From Quillaja saponaria (taxonomy: Eukaryota > Streptophyta > Magnoliopsida > Fabales > Quillajaceae), in contig CM055617.1 of assembly GCA_029379385.1 (NCBI GenBank), positions 6,758,001-6,822,000 of the forward strand: a stretch of DNA of 64,000 bases. The letters run 5' to 3'. The notes beneath the pieces are model-generated. The model saw only the letters and a list, made by a program, of their open reading frames with translations, was not told where the DNA came from and did no database searches. Position 1 is the first letter of the stretch. The number at the start of each line of letters is the position of its first letter. The position numbers and the translations under genes are program-made. Below, one piece after another: positions 35,180 through 48,700 of this stretch.

Positions 35180-38100
35180 GTTTTTCTTGACTCAACCTCA
35201 GATGGCAATTATCTTCCTAACTTTTTCCTGTTGAAAGAAGAGTTGTGGATGTCTACTTCATGCTAACAGAAGTTAGGCTTCCTAGACTTACCATTCAGTA
35301 AAATATATCCATCTTTTCTCCCTTTTTCTTGATTTCTCGAAACAATTCAGCAACAGTGTATTCACAATTGATTTGTCAGGTATTTGTTGATTACAGATTT
35401 GTACAATAAAACTTTTATAGTTTTTGTTTTGCACTACAGATATAATCATTGCTGGGAAATAAACTTCATCGTTGGGTTTAAATAAGCCATGTCATGATAA
35501 CTTAAGGAGCTTAGGCACAGCTTCAACTGTTATGTTGGAAGCTGAAGCCAGCTAGAATGTCTGAATTTTCTATTATGTACATGGATCACTTAAAATGCAT
35601 GATCAGTACGAGTGTTAAGGATTTGAGTATAATTCGTTTACAAAGTTAGCTCTTGGGAGGAGAGAGCTTCGTATGCCCATGTCAAGCTGTCCAGAGGGGA
35701 GAGATAATTCTTTTTCTTCAATTTAAAATTGTTTCTTATAAGGGAAAATAACATCCAAATGCATAAGTAAACAATTGTAATGAATATGAGAACTCCCTGT
35801 TTAAAGTCCCCAGTCTTCCAACCTAGAATTTGGATGCAAGAATTGAGAGCCTCAACTTGGAAGTCGCTAGTTCTGAACTATCATAGACTCCCCTATAATT
35901 GTAAGTATTTCATAGTATACAAGTTATCACTGGTTGCTTAAACCTCCCCAAAATATTTATTATTGCTTGGATAACTTCTATAGACTATTCTGTGCAGGAT
36001 ACTATAAAATGGGCCACAGATGACTTTCTGATCTTAATGCAACATTAAATAACCATGCAAACTAAGATGGTGTATCGTGCAGCTGCTGTTTAAATCAGAA
36101 AAGGTCAGTTTCTTTAGTCATGATGAGTAAGCTTTAACGCCCTCAGTGCTCATGTGGGAGAACAGTAGGAAAACCCACATTATACAAACATGAAAAAGGA
36201 AAGGACCTGAGTTTTGCAGATGTTACTTTACTCAATTTTTTACCGTCATCTCCTTAGTTTTCCCTTACACGTTACCTCCACAGTATCCCTTATTTACAGA
36301 CCCTTCAGAAAATTATTTAGAGTAAATGATTGCACAAGAAACCCATGATGGTAACATTGGTGTCATGCTCATAGCAGCTTTAATTGATCTACAGGACACA
36401 TGCAGCCCTGTTGGCTGCAAGGTTTTCCAACCTAGGCTTTAAGCTTTCTGCAATTTCCCTTCCATTAAATTGCACAGATTACTTAACCACACGGGTTGGG
36501 ACTTGAATATTGGAAAACGTTTGTATTTTATATCAGTCATGTAATGAAAGTACTACCTGCAAAACTGCCACAGATGTCCTTTTTGTGTGTTTATGGATAA
36601 AGAATCAGCAATAGCAGAGTAGCATGGTAACAACAAATGAGGAACTTGTAATGCATAATTGGCCTAGGGAGGAACCTATGGTCTTTTTGTAGCCCGGTGG
36701 ATTACTTTGGCTTCTGCTTAAATGGTTAATACAGTTAGCTCTTGTTTTTTAACTGCAATTATCCCTTAATTACATGAATTTTCCAGTAATAAAGATGGGA
36801 ACAGGATCTCTGTGCTACAGTAGAGGATCCAAATCCAAACAGTAGTACACTAGTCACTCACTTGAAAAGGTAAAATATAGAGGCAGCTGCTAGTGAGAGA
36901 GATAAGCTTTACACTTGCAGCTTGATCATTTTGGGTTTAGCATGCGTACGCCTCTCTAAATCCCATACTACACTGATTCACTATCATAAGCCCCTTTAAT
37001 CGGTGAGCGTAGCACGAGTTTGAAAAAAGAAAAAATGTCATGTGGCAATTTGTTGTCCACACAAATTTTATTTTAAAACCTATATCACATTTGTTTTTGT
37101 AAGTTTGTCAATTTCATATGTATTATGTTTTCTTTGTTAAATAAGATCCTATTACTTACATGAATGTTTTTGTAACTCACTTTGACTAAAGTTGTTCTTA
37201 ATTAAAATGAATTGGATTATAAATTTATTATATTTCGTTTAATAGGTTTCTATATTAGACAAATAATAATATTGGAAATTTTAGCATTGTGCATGTTATA
37301 TATATTTCGAAACCGGCTAATTATATTTTCAGAAAAGTTATTTTCCTTTGACTCATATCCCTCTTTTATTGCTTTATTCCTATTTTTTTGGCTTATAAAT
37401 TTATTAGTTATTATTAGCAAATTGATTGTTTATTTTCAAAGTAATTTGATTACTTTGACACGAGTTATGTGAAAAGGAAGTGATAGAATTTCTTTGTTTG
37501 GCCTAATGTCAGTAAGGGATAATTTGTTATGTATAAAAAGTATCATTTCATTCAAGGTAAGGTAGAATTGAATGATAATTCTTTTCTTTGGTAGATAATT
37601 TTGACTTATAATATCAATTTTATTCTAAGTTTCTAATACTGAAAAATTAAGAATAATCAAACAGACATAAGATAAGTGAAATTTATCATTCCAATTTCAA
37701 TTTTATGTGTCTTCTTTTATAAAGACTAAAATAATCTCATTATCACATTTATACTGAATAATAAATATTTCAATATAATTAATAAATAATTTAATAGAAT
37801 TAATTACATACAATAATTATTTGTTTTAAACATGCATATATATTTTTTCTGCCCATATATCTACTCATTTACAATTAATTTTCATTTATTATATCAATAT
37901 AATTATAAACAATATACTTTTGATTTGATAAACCAATAGCAGTCATAAACACAGGTTATCATGTATTCCTTCAATAGAGTCATCATATCACCATCAATGT
38001 GGTATACGGTTCTCATTACTTCACACAAGATGTCGCGAGTTCAAGATTGAAGCAAAAAATAAGCTTAGGATAATTTCGTTGTAATTCAGTTTCCATAATG

Positions 38101-41100
38101 TGATACATTTTTTAAAAGAACCAACGTAAACAAAGTACTAATAAAATAATTGAGTAACACTAGTGAGTTAATAATTCGACATAATATCACAATATTATTT
38201 GAGAAACTTAAGTTGTTAAAGATTAAAGTAGAATTCAAAGTCAATAACTAGCTATTGAGAAGAAGTGATGCTCTAATTCTTATGAGGTAGTCATTTCCTC
38301 TTGAGTGCTACCATGATCAAGTTTATCGCTAAGAATTAGAGTAAAATTCATTCGGAGTTATTATGGTTTAGATCTAATATACAACCAATAACTCATTACA
38401 ATTTGTTGAAATATGATATCATAGCATGTATTCACAATTTGTGCATTAAGTAGTATTCCAATCAATACTTCTTAAAGACTTTCATATGGTGGTTTTCAAA
38501 TCTCATTGTTGAGGAATGAGCTACAAAAAGGTTGCTTTATCCCTATTTCATGTTTATCAAAAGTTGACTTAGATTTATTCATATTTATACATAAAAGGAA
38601 ATAGAAAGATACTGTATTTTTGGAATTGACAACAGCTGTAATTGATTCTTTAACATACCTTTCACTTAATTAATCTTTCATGCGTAGCTTGTCCATCTGC
38701 AGGTGAAAGAGATTGAGAGAATAATAAAAGAGAAAAAGAGATCACGTAAAGAAAGTGGTCATGTTTTTCATTCTTATTAAATGACTTCATTCATTTGTAT
38801 GTGTATGTGTGTGTCAAGTAAATTGGTCAATAAATGAATGAAGGAAATGATTCAAGTATTGGGTTGTGAGCTGTATATTTTGGTCCCCAACTGTCTCAAC
38901 AATGTCAGTGTCTCTTAACACATCAAAATTCAAATGGCATGGACCACTCGCTCTCTCTTGTGCATGAGTCTTGCTTATCATTTAATTTGGATAAGATAAT
39001 TCTACAGAATAATTCTATAAACTTTTTCTTCAGATAACATTCTCTCTTTTTTTTAATAATTTCTTAATATACTTTAAAGTGATATATATAAAGCAAATTT
39101 TTTAATGAGCGTGTTAAAAAATTGTAATATTTATTACGAAAATTGATCTAATTTTAATGTTATTTAATATATAAATTGTTACTTTTAAAATTTTTAATTT
39201 TTAAAACTCTCATTTAGTACAACTTAACAAGTATCCTTAAAATACTCATTAGATATATCCTACATCTAACTAAAATACCTTAATATATTCATAACATTAA
39301 CTATTCATAAATCAAATCTCCATATTGACTATATGAATTTTATTTGTTACAAACTCCTATTATAATACCGATTAAAAAAAAACCACAAATCTAGAAGACA
39401 TGTTAAAAACCCTAATACTAATTTATCAACTTTACTAATGATAATGGGAATATCCCAAATCCTCGACACATCCAATTAATTAATACAATATCTTTCTTGT
39501 TCACCAAGAAGGAGAAAGATGTGTTTCTAAGTGAAGGAACTCCTTACTAGTTGATTTCATTCTATCTATATTAGCAATGAAATATTAATATAATATCTAT
39601 TATAAATATGACTTTATATATTGTACATATACAGTTTTTTTTAGTAAATGTACACTTACAAAGTTAAAAGTAATTAAAGGATCTCCTTTTTTATTTATTT
39701 CACATAAATTCTCAATAGTATATTAGCAAGAAGTGGTGGTGGGTCAAAGTCAAAGACACTAACGAATTGTGTAAATGATGGGAGTCTTTATTTATTTTTT
39801 TCTTATTTACTTCTTACTTTGAATCTCATGCCTTGCCAAATGCCAAACCCATATGGAGAATGTTGGTTTGGTGTGGCATTAAGGTCTTACACTCTTACTC
39901 CAGATAAAAATTTAAAGTGGTGGGAATATTCCCAACGGCTAGTCTTTGGCTTTCCTTTTTTGTGTTTTCAAAACTTCAAAGGGAAATACAGATTCTATCA
40001 TTAGGAAGAGGGACCCCAAAAGACATAAAGCAAACCCTACCCCATCTTTGAAATCAATGAGTGATATTATATTATATACATGAAACAGACATTTCAAAAT
40101 TAGTTTAAAATTGAATTGAAGAGATAGATTTGTCGAGATGTGTAAAACTAGTTTATGCACCACCAGATTATTTATAAGCAAAAAAAATTGATTGGATTAA
40201 TTTTTAGAGATATTGTATGTTTATTTAAAAAAATTGATTTTAAGTTTATTTGTCACATTCATAGAAATTTATTACTCTAATAACCTAAAACAAAAGGAAA
40301 GAGAAAAGTTGGTGGGGAGGAATAACAAAAGCATTTCAACAAAATGAGTGCAGAATGAGCTAAAATGATATGTCACTCTGGCACGCAGTTTCAGGTCCTA
40401 AGAAAGAAAGAAGTTTGCTATATTCTGAAAATTTTCAAGCTTAAGGAACCAACCACAATGAAGAACTGCTATGCTTTTGGAAAAATGACAACGATCCCTC
40501 CCTCTTATAAGAAAGAAAGGAAGAGATATGAGTATGAATTTAGCAAGAATGATACCAATGTTTGGTGGTCACCCTTGCCATATGTACTATTGCATTTGAT
40601 TCTTATTGCAGAGAACATGTTAGTGTTGAGTGCTTGTCAAATAAAGAGCTAAAGTCCCTGACTTAAATTTGCAAGTATTTTCTATTTAGAACACATAAAC
40701 CCTATTGAGGAAAGTGCATAATATAACACATATATTCTACCTCAAAATGATATAGGATGAACCGTCATTTGAGAGTTTAACTAAAACGGTTGGTATTTAT
40801 ATCTCGTTTCTCGTTTTCTCGTTTCTCGTTCATATAGGTGTTCAAATATTTTCAATGTACCAATAAAATGGTATAGAATGATTAGACTTGATGTGATCAT
40901 GACAAGTATGTCTAAGCAGCTGCAAAGAATCCAAACTGTATAATTTGATTTGTTAAATGAAAATGATTGGCAGACTAAAAGCAGCATTGGTTTCCTAAGA
41001 CAAGAGCATCTCAAAAAAAAGGTGGTAGGTGTGGTTTAAGATTATTAGAAGAAAGTTAGTATCTTAAAAAGCAACATCCAAGCGATATATATATGAGGAT

Positions 41101-43800
41101 ATAAATCTAGTTGACCAAGAATGATTTGTTTTTTATTTTTTAAAATTTGTTTGCTTGTTGGCCATTGAATACTAGCAAACAGTTCACACTTTCCTTGAGA
41201 ACATTTACTAGCTAGCTAGCTCTTTATGTCATATCCTTCTAGCTAATTTCTTGTCTTCTTCCATAAAGAAAAAGGCATATTATTAAAGCCAAATTTATAA
41301 AAATCTTAATCATATGTTAAATTTGAACTTTGAGACTTTAATAAATTGTATTTGTATAGGAATATATATATATATATTCCCAATTATAGAAATTTTGGGG
41401 AAAAAAAAAAAAAAGGTCTCAATATTAGATAGGAATAATTCTCATTCAAGTTCATATTAGTCAAACAAAAAAAGTAACATTAATAAAGAAAAAGGAAAGA
41501 TCTGCTTCATATTTAGGTTGCTTCTTGTTATAGGAAAACATAAATATTGGCATGAATTAAGAATCTTGCTAATGCTGGTTGGGCTAATTTCATCAAGTTG
41601 CTAAAGCAAACTCAGCTTATTGTCATTTCCATTTGACACTTGTTGAAACTAATAAGGGCTGCTCTGAAACTTTAATAAACCCACTCAATGTCTTGAGTCA
41701 TGATCTTATCCTAAAAATGATAAAATCCATAAGAAACATATTCCATGAGAAAACTCAAGGGAAAGAAAAGGATATTCAACTCTATTCACACATTATATTA
41801 AAGTAATATATTAAGAACCCTTTTCTTTCAGAAATTAAAAAAGAAGAAGAAGTTATATTAATCAATTAAAATTAGAAGGTCGAAAGAGATAAAGATAAAT
41901 CCTTTTGGAAATTAAGCATATTTTTAATATCAGTTGAATTTATAAATATTGAATATGTTTTTAATATCAGTTAAATTCAAAAAAAAGAGTCTCAAAGAGA
42001 ATATTTAATTTAACTAAGATTTATATGTGATTAATTAATTTAAGCATGCATACATACACTTTCAATATGTTTATGGCTGATTATATTATAATGCTTTGGT
42101 TTTAGCTAGTTCATTTCTGTGGACCCTTACCTACAGTACCATAATTAAGTCTTTCATTTATTTTCGGTTATTATTTTTATATGATTATCAATGCCTTAAA
42201 CGAGTCATAACTACTTAACTCAATTAAAAATTTTGTTTAGTAAATTTAAATAGTGTTACTCTCTGCTCTATCACTTTAATTTGTCTTCTTAATCTATGAG
42301 AATGGTTCATACTCATTTTATCTTAGTAGATGAATTTAATCTATTATGAGAATTGAAAAGTTATTATTATTGATCGGAGTTATAGGTATAATAGATAATT
42401 AAAAAACATAATGTATGCACTCAAGTTTATTTTCAGACAAAAAGAACTTGTATTGTTGTGTAATATGGGATCTAATTAGTAGTTCTTATTGATATATATA
42501 TTACCAAAATTAAACTTGCAAAAAAGAAAAAAAATAGAGAACAAATTATTGTAACTTTTTTAGAGAATGGATAACAACAAAGAAAAAAGTAGTACTACTG
42601 GGGAATTACTGGAAGAAGAGACAAGATATATAAAAACAAGAACTTAAAGATGGATAGAGTCAGTAAATGTGGTGTAGAGGGAGCAGGAATAAAGGCAAGG
42701 ATATATGGCAACAATAATAAAAGAATAAAGTTCATGTGGATAATCACAAAAAATATAAAGTAATAATAAATAATGTTAATAAAGGAAAGCTAGCCTAAAA
42801 AAAAAAAAAAAAAATTTACCCTCATTATGATAAATATGATTCTTGTTACTATATAATTATACTAATTACATTGTCCTAACTATTATCAAATCAACAAGAT
42901 TGGAACATTTCTTAGTTAGTCAATTATCACTTGATCAAGTCACATTTGATTTGGTTCAACTATGATTAGAGGAGGCTCATTACAATCACTTCTAAATATT
43001 GATTCTTAAGATATTAAAATTTTCTTGAAACATGATTTCTTTATTGAATCAATCCCATTTTTCTTTTCATCATTATATATATTGAATTTATCTAAAAAGT
43101 TACCTAATAATACTTGTTAAATTACAATAAATAAAATTTTTTAAAATTAAAATTTTATAAAAATAATAAATTATATATTAAATAAAAAAAATTATAATAA
43201 TTAACATAATAAATATTAATTTTTTTATTTATTTATTAAATTTTTACGAGCATTTTTACACTCATTAAAAAATCGTATACATATAGGGACTACTCTCACA
43301 CTTATTCATGTTATAGATCTGAATGACATGAATTCATTGAGTCTTGGTATTCCAACTTCCAATAGGACATCTTGGACGCCTTTGAGTGCTCCCTTTTGTG
43401 GACAAAAGACATAACAAGTAAATATACATATAAACATATAATAAAATGTTAGATTTTTAAGATATCACAAAAGTTGAAGGGCCTATTATTAAAAACTTGA
43501 TAGTTTCTTCCCTCAGCAGTAATTAATTCGGTAGGTGAACCAATTGGAACCCACTTACAGAACTCCTGTTTTTGGCCAAAGACATAATTATCACCTCTAT
43601 AAATTTATATTTTATAGCATGTGTTATATTAAATTTACAATGCAAATCATGTTCAATATGGCATAAATTTACCAATTAAGCTAATAACTTTTTTAGCTGT
43701 TAAGATTTAGTTAAATAGTAAGTATAACAAAACAGATTAGCTAGTTATTAATACTTAAAACACTTGCAAATAATAGCTTTTAATTAAACAATGTTTCTAT
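35180..43800. other. Long gene-free region upstream of the ZF-HD gene
   Basis: About 8.6 kb. The left part (to about 37000) has a more balanced base composition; the rest is strongly AT-rich with poly(A) tracts (41400-41414, about 42799-42815). Short open frames (37212-37472, 40365-40652) have no recognisable family. I found no RNA gene or complete transposon. Distal control elements of the ZF-HD gene could lie here, but nothing specific supports that. Confidence 0.5.
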
Positions 43801-44898
43801 TCATTCTCTTTTGTGTATAGCTCCCTAGCTCCCTCCCTCCCTCCCTCTGTCTCTCACTCTTTTCCTTTGTCCTCTCCACTCTCTGACACACTGCTCTTTG
43901 TATGGCTTAAAATTGATGGCTGATAGTGCAAGCAAAGCAAGCAGCCCACTTTTCTTTTTAATCTCCTTCCCCTAAACTCACTGTATATTCCTCTTTGTCT
44001 GTAAAAATCTGCTTTTTTTACTCCTCTATCTCCTTTTTTGCCTCTCACTACTCCTATAAGCTCTTGTTTAGTGCTTCACTAGAAAAACCCCCCTTCAACA
44101 CTATCCCCAATATTGTCTCCATATCTCTCTCCCCCTGAACACCCACTGCCTTAAGCCTTAATTCCCAAACTCTTCCCTTCAATTCTAAGCCAAAATGTTT
44201 TCATCTCTTTGCTTATTACCTTGTTTTTCTGCTACTGAAGGTGTTTAAGCTCATCAACACTTGTCCAGAGAAATTTATGTGGGTATGTTGTTTTCAAATG
44301 CTACTCATCTCATTCTCTCCTCCTTTTCTCTCCATTTGTGTTTCTAGTTCAAAAAAGAGCAAAGAGGGTTTACTTCTAGCCATTTTCATCCATCATTTTT
44401 CACACTTAGTGTTTGAGTGTTGACTTTATCTCTCTCCTTCCCTCTCCCTTTCAAGGGATAGAAAATGCCCAGATAGGGAAAGTGTTTTGGCTTGCTTTAA
44501 AGGTTCTGTTATGATCAAACCTATCTCCTGTATACCCTTTTGATCAAAAGAATGCACTGACCTTGTTATCTCTCTCTCCCACCCAAAATCAACTGTCTAT
44601 TTTATTACCTGAAAGCTCTAGTTTTGCTATTCATTTTATAGCAAGTCTTATTTTTCTTTGAGTATACTGAGAAGGGTTTGTATAAATTATTCTTAGTGTG
44701 TGTTTTGCTTACAAAAGAGTGAACAATTGTCAAGAGAACACCTAGGATTTGCAAGGAACTAGACCCTTTGAATTACAATCTTTTTGGCTCCTAATTTCCT
44801 CCTGTCTTATTATTTTTCTTTTGGTCTCCAAACAAACAACAAGACCCAATAAAATAATAACCGGAAAAAGGAGAGAGAAAAGGGTTGGAAAACTAGGA
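43801..44898 (+). promoter_or_regulatory. Pyrimidine-rich promoter and leader of the ZF-HD gene
   Basis: A change from AT-rich DNA to CT-rich DNA, starting with a CCCT tandem tract (about 43825-43848) and continuing with many CTCTCT stretches to about 44580. Such composition is common for plant 5' leaders. Several ATGs precede the chosen start (for example at 44277), so upstream frames or a leader intron are likely. The transcription start cannot be fixed from sequence alone. Confidence 0.55.
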
Positions 44899-45762
44899 AT
44901 GGAACTTTCTGGTCAAGAAGGAGAGATCCCTATCCCAATCCCAATAAACAGTACTACATATGGTGGGGGACAAGGTCATGGCCATGGCCATGGGCACATG
45001 ATCCATCATGACTCACCACCCCGCAACAACATCATGTCTTCCACTGCAGCCCAAAACCCTTCTAATGGAAACTCTATTCAAACAACCTTGGAGGAACATG
45101 GTTCCTACAAGAAAGTTGTGAGGTACAGAGAATGCCTAAAGAACCATGCTGCAGCCATGGGAGGGAATGCCACTGATGGGTGTGGTGAGTTCATGCCTAG
45201 TGGAGAAGAAGGAACTATTGAAGCTCTCAACTGCTCTGCCTGCAATTGTCACAGAAACTTCCACAGAAAAGAAATAGAAGGTGAGCCCTCTTCACGTGAC
45301 TTCCATCATAGCTCACATTTCAACAGAGTTGGGAGGAAATTCATTATAGGCCATCACAAGAATTTGTTAGCACCAGAGCCTTTGGGATATCCTTCAGGTA
45401 ATATTCTACCCTCAAGAGCAGTACCACCCCACCAAATGATAATGCCTTACAATATGGGGTCCATTCCCTCAGAATCAGATGAACAAGAAGATGGTGGAGG
45501 TGGTGGGGGAGTTACTGGTAGTGGGGTAGTTTCTAGACCTCCTCATCAGCTAGTAAAGAAAAGGTTCAGGACAAAATTCACCCAAGAACAGAAGGAAAAA
45601 ATGCTGAACTTTGCTGAGAAAGTTGGGTGGAAGATTCAGAATCAAGAAGAGTCTGTGGTGCAACAGCTCTGCCAAGAGATTGGGATCAAAAGAAGAGTCC
45701 TCAAGGTTTGGATGCACAACAACAAGCACAATCTAGCCAAAAAGAATCCCTCCACTACTTAG
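44899..45762 (+). CDS. Zinc-finger homeodomain (ZF-HD/ZHD) transcription factor
   Basis: A nuclear DNA-binding protein of 287 residues in one exon, as usual for this plant-specific family. The ZF-HD dimerisation zinc finger spans about residues 73-126: VVRYRECLKNHAAAMGGNAT, DGCGEFMPSG, then CSACNCHRNFHRKE with the conserved Cys and His. The homeodomain spans about 219-281: KKRFRTKFTQEQKEKML, then RRVLKVWMHNNKHNLAKK with the WMHNNK recognition-helix signature. Between and before them are a Gly/His repeat (about 22-34), an acidic patch and a Gly run (about 194-204). The start is MELSGQEGE at 44899; the frame is open back to 44749, but only from a TTG codon. Closest by memory to the Arabidopsis ZHD1-ZHD4 group. 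Intact. Confidence 0.93.
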   Translation: MELSGQEGEIPIPIPINSTTYGGGQGHGHGHGHMIHHDSPPRNNIMSSTAAQNPSNGNSIQTTLEEHGSYKKVVRYRECLKNHAAAMGGNATDGCGEFMPSGEEGTIEALNCSACNCHRNFHRKEIEGEPSSRDFHHSSHFNRVGRKFIIGHHKNLLAPEPLGYPSGNILPSRAVPPHQMIMPYNMGSIPSESDEQEDGGGGGGVTGSGVVSRPPHQLVKKRFRTKFTQEQKEKMLNFAEKVGWKIQNQEESVVQQLCQEIGIKRRVLKVWMHNNKHNLAKKNPSTT

Positions 45763-48700
45763 ATTCTAAACCAAATTATATATTCACTATCTGATTTTAG
45801 TTTGTGCTTTAATTAACTCTATTTACTTGCATTAGCTGCAGTATGTTACTTTCTTCCTTTCACTGTTTTACACTATTTTCTAATTATTTTCTTGGTCTCT
45901 GGGTCCGCTGGTTTCTCTTTAATTATAGTCATATAAAAATGATATGTCATGTAATGCAGTTCAGGAAATTGGTTTTGGTGAAGATTCAGTTCTGAGGGAT
46001 GTCCCTCGAGTCCATTCACTGCAAACATGGAGGGCAACATATTCAGTGTTCTTACTTCTTTTTATCTCAAAGATTCTCTATTTGTAATTCAATAGCTGCT
46101 ATATTGCATGTCACTTGTCAGGGTAAAACAGCTTTTTTTCTGTTATCTTACTTAAAAGACTAAAACATTTTAAAGAGTACCTATTTCTAGGATTAAAATT
46201 CCAAATACTAATGAAATAAAACTAATCAAAATACTATGAAAGTTTGATTTGTCAATGGATAAAATGGATGTGTTACTTTTAGTATGCACCATTAATTTGT
46301 TAATAGGATATTAAAAAAACAGATTTAAAAATTAAATGTAAACCAACTTATGCATTGGATTTTGTTCTACTTCCAAAACTTTGGATTCTAGTTACAGGCA
46401 GAGTACTTGTGTTGTAGGTTACCTCTGGACTCAGGTGACTGTTGCAAAGTGTATTTATTTTGGGTATGTTCTAGAATTGCCCAGTCCACTCCTTATGTAT
46501 GAATTTTAGAAGAACAACAATGTATAAGTTCATTGAATGTTTGTCAAATGGTGCACACTGAAGTGGCAGACTGATAATCGTGATATATAATTACCTCGTC
46601 AGCTAGGTCATGATTTTGATATAATAACACAGTCAATTTTATTAACCACAACATTTAGTCTTAGATAATAACAGTAATCATGCTAACCTTAATATTTTAA
46701 CTACGTGTATGGCCACCATCCCTGTCCAAAAAGAGAGAGACAGAGAGAAAAGAAAAGAAAAACATGGAAACTTTTTTATTTGGATGCACTTCCTTTTATG
46801 CCAGAATGTTCTTTGATTATAGAAAAAAGCAACAAAAACAAACCAAAAAAAAAGTTTGCTTGAACCAACTTTTAAATTTCATTCACAAATCCCAACAGTA
46901 AAAGTGCATTTTGCATTCTAATTCAGATTAGATGATATCTAAGTATCAGAAACTCGAATAACTACATAAATTTTTAATATGTCAGGCCAAGGCTGCAAAT
47001 CACTCTTATTGATGACTATAGCACTAAAGTCTCTTTATTTTATGAATGCCCTAGGCCCATTTACTTAAACTGCTATTTTTCTTTTGTAACTTCAACATAT
47101 GTTTGAACATAGCCTCGCAAAGGGTTTACTCAGATCTCATTCTGATCCTTTTCTTTTTCCCCAATGAGGTTCCTTTTTCAGCTCTTACCACTCACTTTGA
47201 GGAAGGTCTAAGACAATGGCCCCAGTATCAGTCTATTGGTTTGTCATAGCTATGCAAGTCTTCTCAGTCTTCTGACTTCTCCAATCTCATTCAGAAAGCT
47301 ACTAATTAAGAAGGAATTCACCTATCCTCTTAAATGAAAATAACTTAATGCTTAACATAGGTAGAAAAACTTTTTGTTTCTATAGTTTCTTTTTTCCTTT
47401 TAGTTATAACCCACAAGATAAAATCAAATAGAAAAGAAGAAGTCATAGTCTTTTTTATCTGCTTGAAGGCTGAAATAAGGTGTTCGACTATTATCCAATT
47501 GAAAGGAAGAGAGGAGAAAAACTAATAAATTTTCTGGGCACTACCATTTTAGAGATGTGTTCCATTCCATTCAAACAACCCAAGCAATGGATATGCCTAT
47601 CTCTCTGCTTTTCTCTCATATTGTCACCTCTTCTCTCATTGGTGAAATTAGTTCAATGCCTCTTTCTTTCAGAATTCCACTCGCTTAAAAGAGATGCTCA
47701 AAATTAATTCAACTTTTAGTGTAAAACTACTTTCACTCATCTAGCCAAACATAACATTTAGGGTGTGGAATAGTTTCAAAACCTGAACATTGTGATCCTC
47801 ATCGTGATGAATTTATTTACTTACCAGCATCAACCCCTCAACTTTTTTTGTTTAAATTTATTGACTTACTGTGAGGATAACAGGACCATCTCAGTTTTAA
47901 CCATCTGCATCTATAGACTCACCTAAATAACCTTGAAAATTAGTACACAAGTTTATAAGAGATCATAAATACTGCCTATGATTTTTCAACTACCATCTGA
48001 GAGCCTCTATCTGCTTAACCAAGGAGACTTGAGGGAGAGGAGGGGACCCCATAATTTATAATTAGAGGGTTGTTAATAAAATTCAAAAAAATAAAAATAA
48101 AAAAAATCCAAAATCACAAAGTAGAGATGCCTATTAAATTAGGAAGCATGAACTTCTGAGGAATATTTAATGTGTTGCTGACAATTAAACGACAGCAGCC
48201 CACATATATCCCATCAGTGCAGGAACTTGAATGGCAACATATCCATCGCAATTGACCATACACAGTTCTCATGCCAAACAATAAGCATCAATTAATAACT
48301 AAAGAATTCCTTTCATCATGCGTTTTGCAGAAAACAAGAGTAAAATTACTCGCAGAGCTAAACAAATTGCTTTACTGAAAACCCAAAAAGAAGAGAGAAA
48401 TATCTAAACAAATAGATGAAATAGATGAAGTGAAGCTGGTAGAATCTGATGTGGTCTGGTTAGACTCGCGTTATTCTGGTTACTTAATGGAGCCTACCGG
48501 GACTTGTCATCCGGGGGGCTCGCCTAGAAAACTGTGAGACCCAGTGAAGGCAGAACAGATAATATCTGATGTGGAGTTGTATTATTCTGGTTAGATACGT
48601 TTTGAGATGCATGATAACCCTTTTACGAACAAATCCATGAGACCCATTGGAGTCAAAGCGAACGATATATGGCATGAGAGGAGAAAGCGTGACACTAAAC

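Noticed and set aside
40365..40652. 95-codon plus-strand frame
   Set aside because: Isolated in AT-rich DNA, no domain, no clear promoter or codon bias; likely chance.
47480..47707. 75-codon plus-strand frame
   Set aside because: No family resemblance and no supporting context; it lies in the presumed intergenic region after ZF-HD.
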